Shown: positions 16,119-24,338 of the stretch, piece after piece | Position numbering within the stretch: position 1 is the stretch's first letter | Layout: every line of letters starts with the position of its first letter | Source of the DNA: JAEUKA01 sp044228505 | GTDB lineage: Bacteria; Myxococcota_A; Polyangia; Palsa-1104; JAEUJZ01 | Direction of reading: 5' to 3' | Assembly: GCA_044228505.1 (NCBI GenBank) | Contig: JBGAUT010000017.1 | Location: forward strand, 1-64,000 | DNA: 64,000 nucleotides | Made by a program: the position numbers and the translations under genes | Notes under the pieces: model-generated | Database searches by the model: none | The model's input: only the letters and a program-made list of their open reading frames with translations | Told to the model about the DNA's origin: nothing

Positions 16119-17956
16119 CCTCGAAAGCGCCTTCAGTCGCGCCAATCTTGCCTAAAGGCCCGCAGTCCCGCCTGTCGTCCTTTCTATGGAGCTTTGCTCC
16201 TCGATACCTGATGGGCGGGCTCATGCTGCTGTGCTTCCAGGTAGCGATGAACCGGATCGACTGGTTGTCCAAACAGGCGATCGACACCATCTTTGGTCGA
16301 ATCCCGAGTGCCACTGCACGTGACGCGATGCAGCCCGCGATACTGATGCTCGGACTTGCGGTGATTGCATTTATCGTCCGGGTTGCCAGCCGCATGTACT
16401 GCTTCAACGCCGGTCGCGACATCGAGTATCAGATTCGCGGCAAGCTGCTGTCGCGACTTCATCGACTCGGTTTCTCGTTCTACCGGCGGCTTTCCGCTGG
16501 CGAGATCATGAGCCGAGCCACATCCGACCTGACCCAGATCCGAATGCTGACCGGATTTGGGATCATGAACATGATCAACATCGTGTTTGCGCTGGCGAGC
16601 GCTCTTCAGGTCATGATCGCCATCTCGCCCAAGCTCACTGCGGTGTCGTTTACGACGGTGCCGCTGCTGATGCTCATCACTCGGTCGTTTTCCGGGCAGA
16701 TGTTTCAGCGAACCCAAAAGGTCCAGCAGACGCTCGGAAAGCTAACCGAGTTTGTGCAGAGCAATCTGGCGGGCATTCGCGTGGTGCGTAGCTTCGGTGT
16801 CGAAGCCAACACCGAGAAGCGTTTCGAAGAAATGAACCAGCGTTACCTCGAAACCACGCTTCAACTCGCCAAGCTCCGCGGTCTGATGTTCCCGGTGACT
16901 GGAGCGGTCGCCGCTTTTGGACTGCTGCTGTTCTTCTGGTACGGATCAACGCTGCTGCTACGTGGACCCGAGCAGGGCGGGATCACCGAAGGGGGCTTCT
17001 TCGCATTTTCGCTTGCGCTGGCACGCATGACCTGGCCTCTCATCGCCGCCGGCTTTCTGATGGCGATCGTTCAGCGAGGCCGCGTCAGCTTCAACCGTTT
17101 GTGCGAGATCATCGACGCCGAACCGGACATGTTCGATGGCAAAGACTCGCTCCCGACCCCTGCACGCGGAGAGCTGACCGTCCAAGGTCTGTCATTCAAA
17201 TACGGCGAGCGGTCGGTGCTCTCGAACGTAAGCTTCACGATTGCCGCTGGGGGTTCGCTTGCCATCGTCGGTCGGACGGGCAGCGGAAAGTCCACGTTGG
17301 CGATGCTGTTGGCCCGGCTGATTCCTACACCACCAGGAACAGTACTTCTCGATGGCAAAGATGTCTGCGACCTACCACTGCAAATGGTCCGTGCAACGGT
17401 CGGCTACGCGCAGCAGGACGCGTTTCTATTCTCCACGACCGTGGCCCGCAACATCGGGCTGATGCTGGATGATCCAGATTCTCCACAGTCACATGAACGA
17501 CTCCATCGGGCGGCCCGCGAAGCGCAGATTCTCGACGAGGTACAGGGGCTTCCGGAGCAGCTCGATACAATCGTTGGTGAGCGGGGAGTCCAGCTCTCCG
17601 GTGGACAAAAGCAGCGAGTGGCGCTGGCGCGAGCGCTGCTGTGGCAGCCCAAGCTGCTCATCTTGGATGATCCGCTCTCAGCGGTCGACGCCAAGACCGA
17701 GTCCGCCATCTTGCAAAGTATTGAAAAACAAGCCGAACAGCGCTCGCTCCTTCTCATCACCCATCGCGTTGCGGCTGCGTCTCGATGCCAACAGATCCTG
17801 GTGCTCGATCAAGGCCAGGTCGTCGAATCGGGAACCCACGAGCAGCTCATCGCCAAGGGTGGAATCTATGCAACTTTCGCCGAGGAACAGCGCATGGCCA
17901 GCGAGCTAGACGAGCTGGGCGCATCGGATCTGCCCGGCACCGAGGTGCGGCAATGA
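16115..17956 (+). CDS. ABC exporter half-transporter, degenerate catalytic site
   Basis: 613 residues: a six-helix exporter domain (about 30-330) then a nucleotide-binding domain (about 360-595). Walker A is VGRTGSGKSTL, Q-loop YAQQDAF, signature LSGGQKQRVALARAL. Walker B is LLILDDPLSAVD, with Asp where the catalytic Glu normally sits, and the switch His is in LITHRV. This Asp-for-Glu change is known in the degenerate half of heterodimeric exporters such as TM287/288. It overlaps its neighbours by ATGA on both sides; the partner is the next gene. Confidence 0.88.
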   Translation: MTSKAPSVAPILPKGPQSRLSSFLWSFAPRYLMGGLMLLCFQVAMNRIDWLSKQAIDTIFGRIPSATARDAMQPAILMLGLAVIAFIVRVASRMYCFNAGRDIEYQIRGKLLSRLHRLGFSFYRRLSAGEIMSRATSDLTQIRMLTGFGIMNMINIVFALASALQVMIAISPKLTAVSFTTVPLLMLITRSFSGQMFQRTQKVQQTLGKLTEFVQSNLAGIRVVRSFGVEANTEKRFEEMNQRYLETTLQLAKLRGLMFPVTGAVAAFGLLLFFWYGSTLLLRGPEQGGITEGGFFAFSLALARMTWPLIAAGFLMAIVQRGRVSFNRLCEIIDAEPDMFDGKDSLPTPARGELTVQGLSFKYGERSVLSNVSFTIAAGGSLAIVGRTGSGKSTLAMLLARLIPTPPGTVLLDGKDVCDLPLQMVRATVGYAQQDAFLFSTTVARNIGLMLDDPDSPQSHERLHRAAREAQILDEVQGLPEQLDTIVGERGVQLSGGQKQRVALARALLWQPKLLILDDPLSAVDAKTESAILQSIEKQAEQRSLLLITHRVAAASRCQQILVLDQGQVVESGTHEQLIAKGGIYATFAEEQRMASELDELGASDLPGTEVRQ

Positions 17957-19821
17957 ACTCCAAAAAGCCTGTGGTGCCCCAGAGCCGGGCCGAGCAAAAA
18001 CTCGCTGCCTTTCACGACGAAGACAGCATCGACAAGAGCTACGACTTTCAGCTCCTTGGTCGACTGTGGCCATTTATCAAACCCCATTCACGGTATGTGG
18101 TGATCTCTCTGGTGGCACTGCTCGGCGTGGCTGCCATCAACCTGCTGCGTCCCATCCTCATGGGCCGAGTGGTCTCTCATGCCGGTGCCAAGGCTGCTGA
18201 CCTACTGCTCCGAGACGGAGCGCTGCTTGCTGGCCTGGTCGTGGTGTCCCAAATCATCTCGTTTGGGCAGATCTACTGCATGCAGCTAGCAGGTGCCCTG
18301 TCGATGGCCGACCTACGTCGCCATGTCTTCCGATTCTTGCAAGGACTGTCGATGCGGTTCTTCGACAAGACGCCGGTGGGCAGACTCACCACGCGCTGCA
18401 CCAACGATGTCGATGCCGTCTCAGAGCTGTTCGCGTTCGGGGTATTCAATGCCGTAGGCGACTTGCTGATGTTGATTGGCATCGTGACTGCAATGTTGCT
18501 GCTCGACTGGCAGCTGTCGCTCATCGCCTTTGCCGCATTGCCTGTGGTGGGCGTGCTGGTGACCTGGGTCCGTCGTGGTGGCAAACGAGCCTATCGCGAT
18601 ATCCGTACCAAGACAGCTCGCCTGAACGCGTTCCTAGCGGAACAGGTCGGCGGCATTGCGGTGGTGCAAGCCTACGGTCGGGAGGAGCAGATGGCCCACG
18701 AGTTCGACGCCATCAACACCTCGTTCCGCGATGCCAACAAGCGCGCCATCTTCTACGAAGCGGTCCTCGACGCCGCCATCGAGATGGTGTCAACGCTGTG
18801 TGTCGCAAGCGTGCTGTGGTGGGTTGGTGTGCAGAAACTAGGCGCTCGGCCCGTCTCGTTTGCGATGGTGGTGACGTTCACTCAATACCTGCGCCAGTTC
18901 TTCGAGCCGGTCAGCATGCTCACGCAGCGCTATACCGTGCTCCAGAGCGCGCTGTCTGGAGCGGAGCGCATCTTTCAGCTCCTAGATGAAAAGGATGTCG
19001 AGCAGACCGAAATCATGGCGGAGGCCAACGGCCCTAACGCTACCGATGAGGGGATCGCACTCGAAGGCGTCCAATTTGGTTACAAGCCGAACGTGCCTGT
19101 CCTACGTGACGTGACGTTGCAAGCCCGTCGTGGTGAAAAAATCGCGCTCGTCGGAGCCACCGGAGCAGGCAAGAGCACCGTCACCCAGCTCGTACTGCGG
19201 CTGTATCAGCCATCGGCGGGTCAGGTTCGAGTACTTGGCAGAGACGTCCGTAGCTACTCCCCGCAAGAGCTGCGCCGTCAGTTTGCGGTGGTGCCGCAGG
19301 ATGTCTTCCTGTTCCAAGGGACGGTGCTGTCGAACATAGCCATGGGCGATGCCACCCCTGATTCGGCCCGCGCAGAAGACGCGCTGCGTCGCATTGGGGC
19401 ACTGGAGATGCTCGAGCGTCGGGGTGGGCTCAGCGCCGTAGTGGAGGAGCGTGGCAGCAACTTCTCTGCAGGTGAACGGCAGCTCATCTCGTTTGCGCGG
19501 GCGGTCTACCGCGATGCCCCCATCCTGATCCTCGATGAGGCGACGGCCAGCGTGGACTCTGACACCGAGTCCAGGCTGCAAAAAGCGCTGGATGCGGTGA
19601 TGAAGGATCGCACCGCGCTGGTCATTGCCCACCGCCTTTCGACCATTCAAGCAGCCGACCGAATCGTGGTCTTTCACAAGGGCCGGGTCGTCGAACAAGG
19701 TCGGCACGACGAGCTGCTCGCCCAAGATGGCATTTATGCTCGTCTGTACCGGCTGCAGTTTGCGGCCAAGCGCAGTCCCGACGTGCAAATGCCGATTGCT
19801 GTGGCATCCCCTGTTTCCTAG
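17953..19821 (+). CDS. ABC exporter half-transporter, consensus Walker B
   Basis: 622 residues from the ATG at 17953, which overlaps the stop of the first half-transporter; an upstream in-frame start would lie inside that gene. Exporter domain about 45-345, nucleotide-binding domain about 370-600. Walker A is VGATGAGKSTV, Q-loop VPQDVFLF, Walker B LILDEATASVD with the catalytic Glu, switch His IAHRLS. The signature is FSAGERQLISFARAV rather than LSGGQ. Together the two halves would form one functional and one degenerate ATP site, as expected of a heterodimeric lipid or drug exporter. Inner membrane. Confidence 0.88.
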   Translation: MNSKKPVVPQSRAEQKLAAFHDEDSIDKSYDFQLLGRLWPFIKPHSRYVVISLVALLGVAAINLLRPILMGRVVSHAGAKAADLLLRDGALLAGLVVVSQIISFGQIYCMQLAGALSMADLRRHVFRFLQGLSMRFFDKTPVGRLTTRCTNDVDAVSELFAFGVFNAVGDLLMLIGIVTAMLLLDWQLSLIAFAALPVVGVLVTWVRRGGKRAYRDIRTKTARLNAFLAEQVGGIAVVQAYGREEQMAHEFDAINTSFRDANKRAIFYEAVLDAAIEMVSTLCVASVLWWVGVQKLGARPVSFAMVVTFTQYLRQFFEPVSMLTQRYTVLQSALSGAERIFQLLDEKDVEQTEIMAEANGPNATDEGIALEGVQFGYKPNVPVLRDVTLQARRGEKIALVGATGAGKSTVTQLVLRLYQPSAGQVRVLGRDVRSYSPQELRRQFAVVPQDVFLFQGTVLSNIAMGDATPDSARAEDALRRIGALEMLERRGGLSAVVEERGSNFSAGERQLISFARAVYRDAPILILDEATASVDSDTESRLQKALDAVMKDRTALVIAHRLSTIQAADRIVVFHKGRVVEQGRHDELLAQDGIYARLYRLQFAAKRSPDVQMPIAVASPVS

Positions 19822-19848
19822 ATTCCGACCAAGCCGGAGCCTGTGCCC

Positions 19849-21171
19849 ATGAACAGATCCCAGAAGCGATTGCTGATGGATGCGTCGTCGCGGCTGAGGC
19901 GATTTGGACTCTCTGTACGACAGATCCTGAGCGGTACCATCGACGAAGCGGCGGAAAAGTCCCAAAGTGAACGCATGGAAGCCGAGGATCTCTATCGCTC
20001 GGCAGCAGGACTGCGCGGTGGCATCGCCAAGATTGCCCAGCTCCGCGCCTATCTGCAGGGTGCATCGGCACTCGGGCCCGAAGCACAGCAGGTGCTAGGC
20101 CGACTGTGGGATCGGGCCCCCGCTGAGCAGCCACGAGCGATTCGCCAGGTCATCCGCACCGAACTCGGGCAAGAGCCCGAAGCGCTGTTCCGCGAGTTTG
20201 TCGATGAGCCGCTGGCCTCTGCATCACTCGGACAGGTTCACCCGGCGGTCGGACTGGACGGCAAGCTGCTGGCCGTCAAAGTGCAGTATCCAGGGGTGGC
20301 GGAAGCGCTGGCAGATGACCTGGACTCGACCGGGGTGCTGAAAGACCTGGTCGGTGGCGACCTCGGTGACTCGGTATCCGCAGCATCACTCCAGGGTCTG
20401 CGGGAACGGCTACTGTCGGAGCTTGACTATCGTGCTGAAGCAGACAACCTGCGGCGGTTCCGACGGTTGTTTGCGTTCGATCCCCACATGGTCATCCCGG
20501 ATGTCATCGCAGAGCTCTCGACTGGCAAGGTCTTGACGATGGAACGACTCATTGGTCGAAGCCTGCCCGAGGTCGCTCGCGATGGTTCTGATGAGCTGCG
20601 ATCATCGGCCGCCCAAACCATCTTGCAATTCGCCCTCGAGTGCCCGATTCGCCATGGTGTGATCAACGTCGACCCCAATCCGGGCAACTACCTCATCCTC
20701 GACGGAAATGAATCGGGACAAGGAGCCAAGGTTGGCTTTTTGGACTTCGGCTGTGTCGCCGAAATTCCCGAGGAGTTGCAGAAAGCGGACCGGGCTCTGT
20801 ATTGGGCGATGATCAAACGCGACGGGGAGGCCCTGCGCTACGCAGCCCACCTAGAGGGACTCATCCCATCGGCGGGGGCTTTTGATAATTCGACGTATCG
20901 ACGATGGGAAAAGCTCCTGTCTGCCCCATTTCTGGAAAGGGAGCCGGTTCGCTTGTCCCCCGAATACGTCAAAGAGCTGGGCGAGCTGACCTGGCTGCTC
21001 GTGCAAGGTCGAAAGATGGCGCTGCCCCCGGCGACCCTGCTGCTGTGGCGACAGCGGCTCGGCATCTTGGCGGTGGTATCAGCGCTGCGACCGGCTCTCC
21101 ACTTCCGTGAGCTGCTCGCCAAAGTGCTCCAAGACGACCACCCGATTCCCATGCTCCAGCGCTATCCGTAG
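19849..21171 (+). CDS. ABC1/ADCK (UbiB/AarF-like) atypical kinase
   Basis: 440 residues from the ATG at 19849; a GTG two codons earlier is possible. ABC1 landmarks: KIAQLRAYL in the KxGQ position, DEPLASASLGQVHPA (Ala-rich nucleotide loop), LAVKVQYPG with the Lys, DYRAEADN, HGVINVDPNPGN (catalytic-loop HxDPHPGN with Asn for the second His) and LDFGCV (DFG). Family members support ubiquinone synthesis or act on membrane lipids. No C-terminal membrane helix is obvious. It follows the ABC exporter by 27 bp and may belong to the same operon. Confidence 0.85.
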   Translation: MNRSQKRLLMDASSRLRRFGLSVRQILSGTIDEAAEKSQSERMEAEDLYRSAAGLRGGIAKIAQLRAYLQGASALGPEAQQVLGRLWDRAPAEQPRAIRQVIRTELGQEPEALFREFVDEPLASASLGQVHPAVGLDGKLLAVKVQYPGVAEALADDLDSTGVLKDLVGGDLGDSVSAASLQGLRERLLSELDYRAEADNLRRFRRLFAFDPHMVIPDVIAELSTGKVLTMERLIGRSLPEVARDGSDELRSSAAQTILQFALECPIRHGVINVDPNPGNYLILDGNESGQGAKVGFLDFGCVAEIPEELQKADRALYWAMIKRDGEALRYAAHLEGLIPSAGAFDNSTYRRWEKLLSAPFLEREPVRLSPEYVKELGELTWLLVQGRKMALPPATLLLWRQRLGILAVVSALRPALHFRELLAKVLQDDHPIPMLQRYP

Positions 21172-21180
21172 CGCCTCCAG

Positions 21181-22845
21181 CTATTCGATGGGGTTGATCC
21201 GGTCGAGGTTGAGGCCACCGGCGTAGGAGTACGAGGTTGCGTAGGCGTAACCGTACCCGATGAGCCCAAAGGGCTTGGTCGAGGTGAGACGGTGGTTGCC
21301 GGGCTTATTGATGCGCAGGATCACGCGGCCCATCGAGCCATCGCCAATCGCACGAAACATCGAAGTCACTGCCTGCCCGTCTAGTTTCAACTGAGAATCC
21401 GGCGCGGCGGTGACGTTGACATAGTCGTAGCTGTAGGTTTCCGGCACGTAGAAGATGTAGTCGCTGCGGTACTGCTCGACCGGTACGAGCGGGGTGATGT
21501 TGGCATCGCCGAGGCACTTGACGTCCTCGCTGGTCCCACGGAATGGGCAGCGCAGCGAAACGTCCGAGGGAAATTCCTTGGGATCGAACCGTCCAGTCAG
21601 GTTTCCCCAGGCGGGCATGTACTGGAAGACCATGATCGGCTGGTCAGAATCGACGACAAAGTCGGCATCAGTGGAAAACTCGTAGATCTCGCCCTTGCTA
21701 AGCGGCCTCACCGCAGGCAACACCACCGTGCTCTTGAGCGTCACGTTGGTGTTGTCCACACTCGCGACGATTCGGTAGTAGTCCTTATCGCTGGCGTTGC
21801 GCTGCTTCACCTTCGCGCCGATGTAGTGCTTGCCCCAGGTATCGAGGGGGAACATCTGGACGCCTAGGTGGTTGCCACCGACTGCACTGGCCGGGATTGT
21901 GACGCCACCAGCCCCACCAAAGACGACCACCGGAGCGCTGGCTTTGACCACAGCACCTGAGATGTCTTCGCGGGAGTTGGCCTGGACAATCTCCATGACC
22001 TCTAGCCGCTTGAGGAATCGCCGCACCGTCTCGCCCGCTCGCAGCGCTGGCACCCCGGGCCCTTTCGCGGTCGCGACCGGAGGGGTCACTTCGACCAACG
22101 TATCATCGGTCAGAGCCATCACCGCGAGCAGCCCCGCACCCTGTGGCGGGAAGGTCATGTGCTCAGCGTTGTAGGTGTAGGACATGACGAAGTAGTTCTT
22201 CGCCATCACATGCTCAGGAAGCAGCAGCGTCGCTGAGCCCGAAAATACCGTCGCCGCATCGATTGGGTGAAACTGGTAGACCGCAACCGGTGCCGTCGAG
22301 GTCAGATGGAACCCCTTCTTGGCAATTTCCGTCTCGGTCAGCTTGTTGCGGTCATGCGGCAGGCGGAACGCAGCCACGCCACCACCGGGCATCCCGGTTG
22401 CGGGCGGAATGGTCTTGGTGTCGATGGTCCCGCTGGCATCCGAGAGCGTGACTTTGGCGGTCAAACGGTCGCTGGTGTTGGTGACCACAATTCCGAATTC
22501 ACCAACCAGAGAAGTCGACCACAGGTTGGCCGGATAGAAGCTGCAGCCGACGTTACCGCGTGTAACTTGCTGACAAGGAGTAAGGCAGCGACCGTCGATG
22601 CAAGCGTCCCCACCCGCAATGTCGCATTTGTCCATTGGCACCCACGAGTTGCTGGCACAGCGCTCGTTGCCATCGCGGTTGGCGTTGCAACGGACGCGCC
22701 CCTCATCGCACATCGGCGGCGGCGGCGGCAACGACATATCAGGCACCGGCGGCGCATCCTCATCCACTTTGCCGGTGGCGGGATTGCAGGCGACGACCAG
22801 GCCGAAAGCGATGAAAACCAGCGTAGAACGAGCTCCGGTGCGCAT
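21181..22845 (-). CDS. IgGFc-binding-domain lipoprotein
   Basis: 554 residues with a signal ending in the lipobox VVAC and a Pro/Asp linker (PPVPDMSLPPPPP). Two short Cys-rich segments follow (CDEGRVRC, CIDGRCLTPC). The rest (about 110-550) reads as the IgGFc-binding protein N-terminal domain found in many deltaproteobacterial surface proteins: VYQFHPIDAATVFSGSATLL, SYTYNAEHMTF, LGVQMFPLDTWGKHY, YIFYVPETYSYDYVNV and a Gly/Tyr-rich C-terminus. Despite the name, bacterial members are of unproven function, plausibly adhesion. Convergent with the UbiB-like gene, 9 bp apart. Confidence 0.82.
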   Translation of the reverse strand: MRTGARSTLVFIAFGLVVACNPATGKVDEDAPPVPDMSLPPPPPMCDEGRVRCNANRDGNERCASNSWVPMDKCDIAGGDACIDGRCLTPCQQVTRGNVGCSFYPANLWSTSLVGEFGIVVTNTSDRLTAKVTLSDASGTIDTKTIPPATGMPGGGVAAFRLPHDRNKLTETEIAKKGFHLTSTAPVAVYQFHPIDAATVFSGSATLLLPEHVMAKNYFVMSYTYNAEHMTFPPQGAGLLAVMALTDDTLVEVTPPVATAKGPGVPALRAGETVRRFLKRLEVMEIVQANSREDISGAVVKASAPVVVFGGAGGVTIPASAVGGNHLGVQMFPLDTWGKHYIGAKVKQRNASDKDYYRIVASVDNTNVTLKSTVVLPAVRPLSKGEIYEFSTDADFVVDSDQPIMVFQYMPAWGNLTGRFDPKEFPSDVSLRCPFRGTSEDVKCLGDANITPLVPVEQYRSDYIFYVPETYSYDYVNVTAAPDSQLKLDGQAVTSMFRAIGDGSMGRVILRINKPGNHRLTSTKPFGLIGYGYAYATSYSYAGGLNLDRINPIE

Positions 22846-23181
22846 GACTCAATGCTTACCGCGAAGAATTTAGGCTGTCACGTACTTTGGCGCACTTGTC
22901 GCACTTGTTCCCACTTACCGAACCCAACAAAACTGAGCCGATACCCCTCGATCTCGATGCGTTCGCTAACGAGGGCCGAGCAGTCGGCGTGTAGGTCTTA
23001 TCTCACAATATGTGCAAATATCCGAATTAGACGCATAGCAGTCTAATTCTCAATCATCATTACGATTTTTGATGCGGTGTGATGCGCAGATGTGGTCTAC
23101 AATCATTGTGCCATTGTCGTTGTGTCAGGTCCGGCCCACAGGCGGCTGGCACGGTGAGTTACGCGCAGGCGAAGCCCAGCA
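22846..23181. other. 336-bp divergent promoter region
   Basis: Separates the IgGFc-binding lipoprotein from the FAM20-like kinase gene. It contains a noticeably AT-rich block (about 22995-23080) that includes the inverted repeat at 23024-23049 and a small near-palindrome CACAATATGTG at about 23004. No ORF seemed credible. Confidence 0.6.
23024..23049. promoter_or_regulatory. Perfect 9-bp inverted repeat, candidate operator
   Basis: GAATTAGAC, 8-bp spacer GCATAGCA, GTCTAATTC. Perfect arms, AT-rich, in a divergent intergenic region about 135 bp before the FAM20-like kinase start and about 180 bp before the lipoprotein start. The size and spacing suit a dimeric regulator. The regulator is unknown, and no T-run follows to suggest a terminator. 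Confidence 0.5.
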
Positions 23182-24300
23182 ATGAAGTTCCTCCGGTTGT
23201 TCATCCTCTCTCTCATCTGCTCGCTCAGCGTTGTTGGGCGCTCGACGTCGTCGCCCAACGTACGTACTGCGTATCTGCAAGAGAGCGATGGCACTGCGGG
23301 CGTGGGTCAGACCACCGTGGCGGGACTCCAGCTCCGTGGTTCCTCAGGGATGACGCTGCAGCTCGGTGCCCGCAGCGAAGCCTTGCTGCGACGAAAGCAA
23401 ACGCTTTTCGTTCCCCCAACGTCCGAGCTTCCACCTTTTGAGCCGTCTCCCAGCGACGTCGAGCCACCTCCCTCGGTAGTCGACTCCCGACCGCGCTTCC
23501 GAGGGGAATACGATGACGAAATCCTGGCCAAGCTGTGCTCGCTCCAGGTGAAGACCATTAGGCCTCTAGGTGGTGGCTCTTCCATCAAGCTGCGCGTGAC
23601 GTTTGTGGATGGCAGCCACGCTGCGGTGAAGCCCAATCAGTTGCGCATCACCCGCTACCAAGCGGAGGTCGCAGCCTACAAGCTCGCGAGGGCGCTCGGG
23701 CTGGGAGTGGTGCCTCCCTCTTGCGTGCGGACGTTTACCAAAGAAGCGCTGCAGGCGAACATGCCCAAAGACCTGCGCGAGCGCATGGATCAAGAGCTGG
23801 TCGTTGATGAAAAAGGCAACGTGAAAACGGCAGTGATCCAATGGGTGCCGGGTCTGCGCAACATGAAGCTGGAGCAGGCCGACTGGTGGCGGCCACTCCT
23901 CAAGCACGGCGAGCCGATTCCCAGCGGAAAGCACAAGCGCGTCGCAGAAATCAGCACACTGCTGCTATTCGACTACCTACTACTCAACTTCGACCGCTGG
24001 TCGGGTGGCAATACGACCGAGGCTGATGGCGAGATGGTGTACATCGACCAAGGCGCGGGCTTCGGTCCCGACAAGAAACACGGCCACTCCCGCCTGATGC
24101 TAAAGACATTGAAGTGGAGCGAGCGATTCCCACGCAATGTCGCTCACAGCCTCTTCCAGTTAGACCTACCGGCGCTGCGGACGGACTTTGGTGACCTGGT
24201 CACAGACGATGAGTGGGAGAGCTTTTTGTACCGCGTCGAGCACGCCCGTGCTTACCTGCACGCACTCAAAAAGCAGAGCCCCAAAGACTCGCTGTTCTAG
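23182..24300 (+). CDS. Exported FAM20-like (secretory-pathway type) kinase
   Basis: 372 residues with an N-terminal signal (MKFLRLFILSLICSLSVVG). The domain at about 120-365 follows the FAM20/Fjx kinase layout: AAVKP with the candidate nucleotide Lys (about 149), RYQAEVAAYKLARALGL with the helix-C Glu followed by VVPP, FDYLLLNFDRW with the catalytic Asp in the place of FDFLxxNxDR, and YIDQGAGFG as the metal-binding Asp motif (DNGRGFG in animals). Animal FAM20 proteins phosphorylate secreted proteins or proteoglycan sugars. Assignment is by motif comparison from memory; substrate unknown. Followed after 38 bp by an exported thioredoxin-TPR gene. Confidence 0.7.
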   Translation: MKFLRLFILSLICSLSVVGRSTSSPNVRTAYLQESDGTAGVGQTTVAGLQLRGSSGMTLQLGARSEALLRRKQTLFVPPTSELPPFEPSPSDVEPPPSVVDSRPRFRGEYDDEILAKLCSLQVKTIRPLGGGSSIKLRVTFVDGSHAAVKPNQLRITRYQAEVAAYKLARALGLGVVPPSCVRTFTKEALQANMPKDLRERMDQELVVDEKGNVKTAVIQWVPGLRNMKLEQADWWRPLLKHGEPIPSGKHKRVAEISTLLLFDYLLLNFDRWSGGNTTEADGEMVYIDQGAGFGPDKKHGHSRLMLKTLKWSERFPRNVAHSLFQLDLPALRTDFGDLVTDDEWESFLYRVEHARAYLHALKKQSPKDSLF

Positions 24301-24338
24301 CTGGTTGTGCTCGCTCGGCCCTTCGCGTACGGTGGGCC

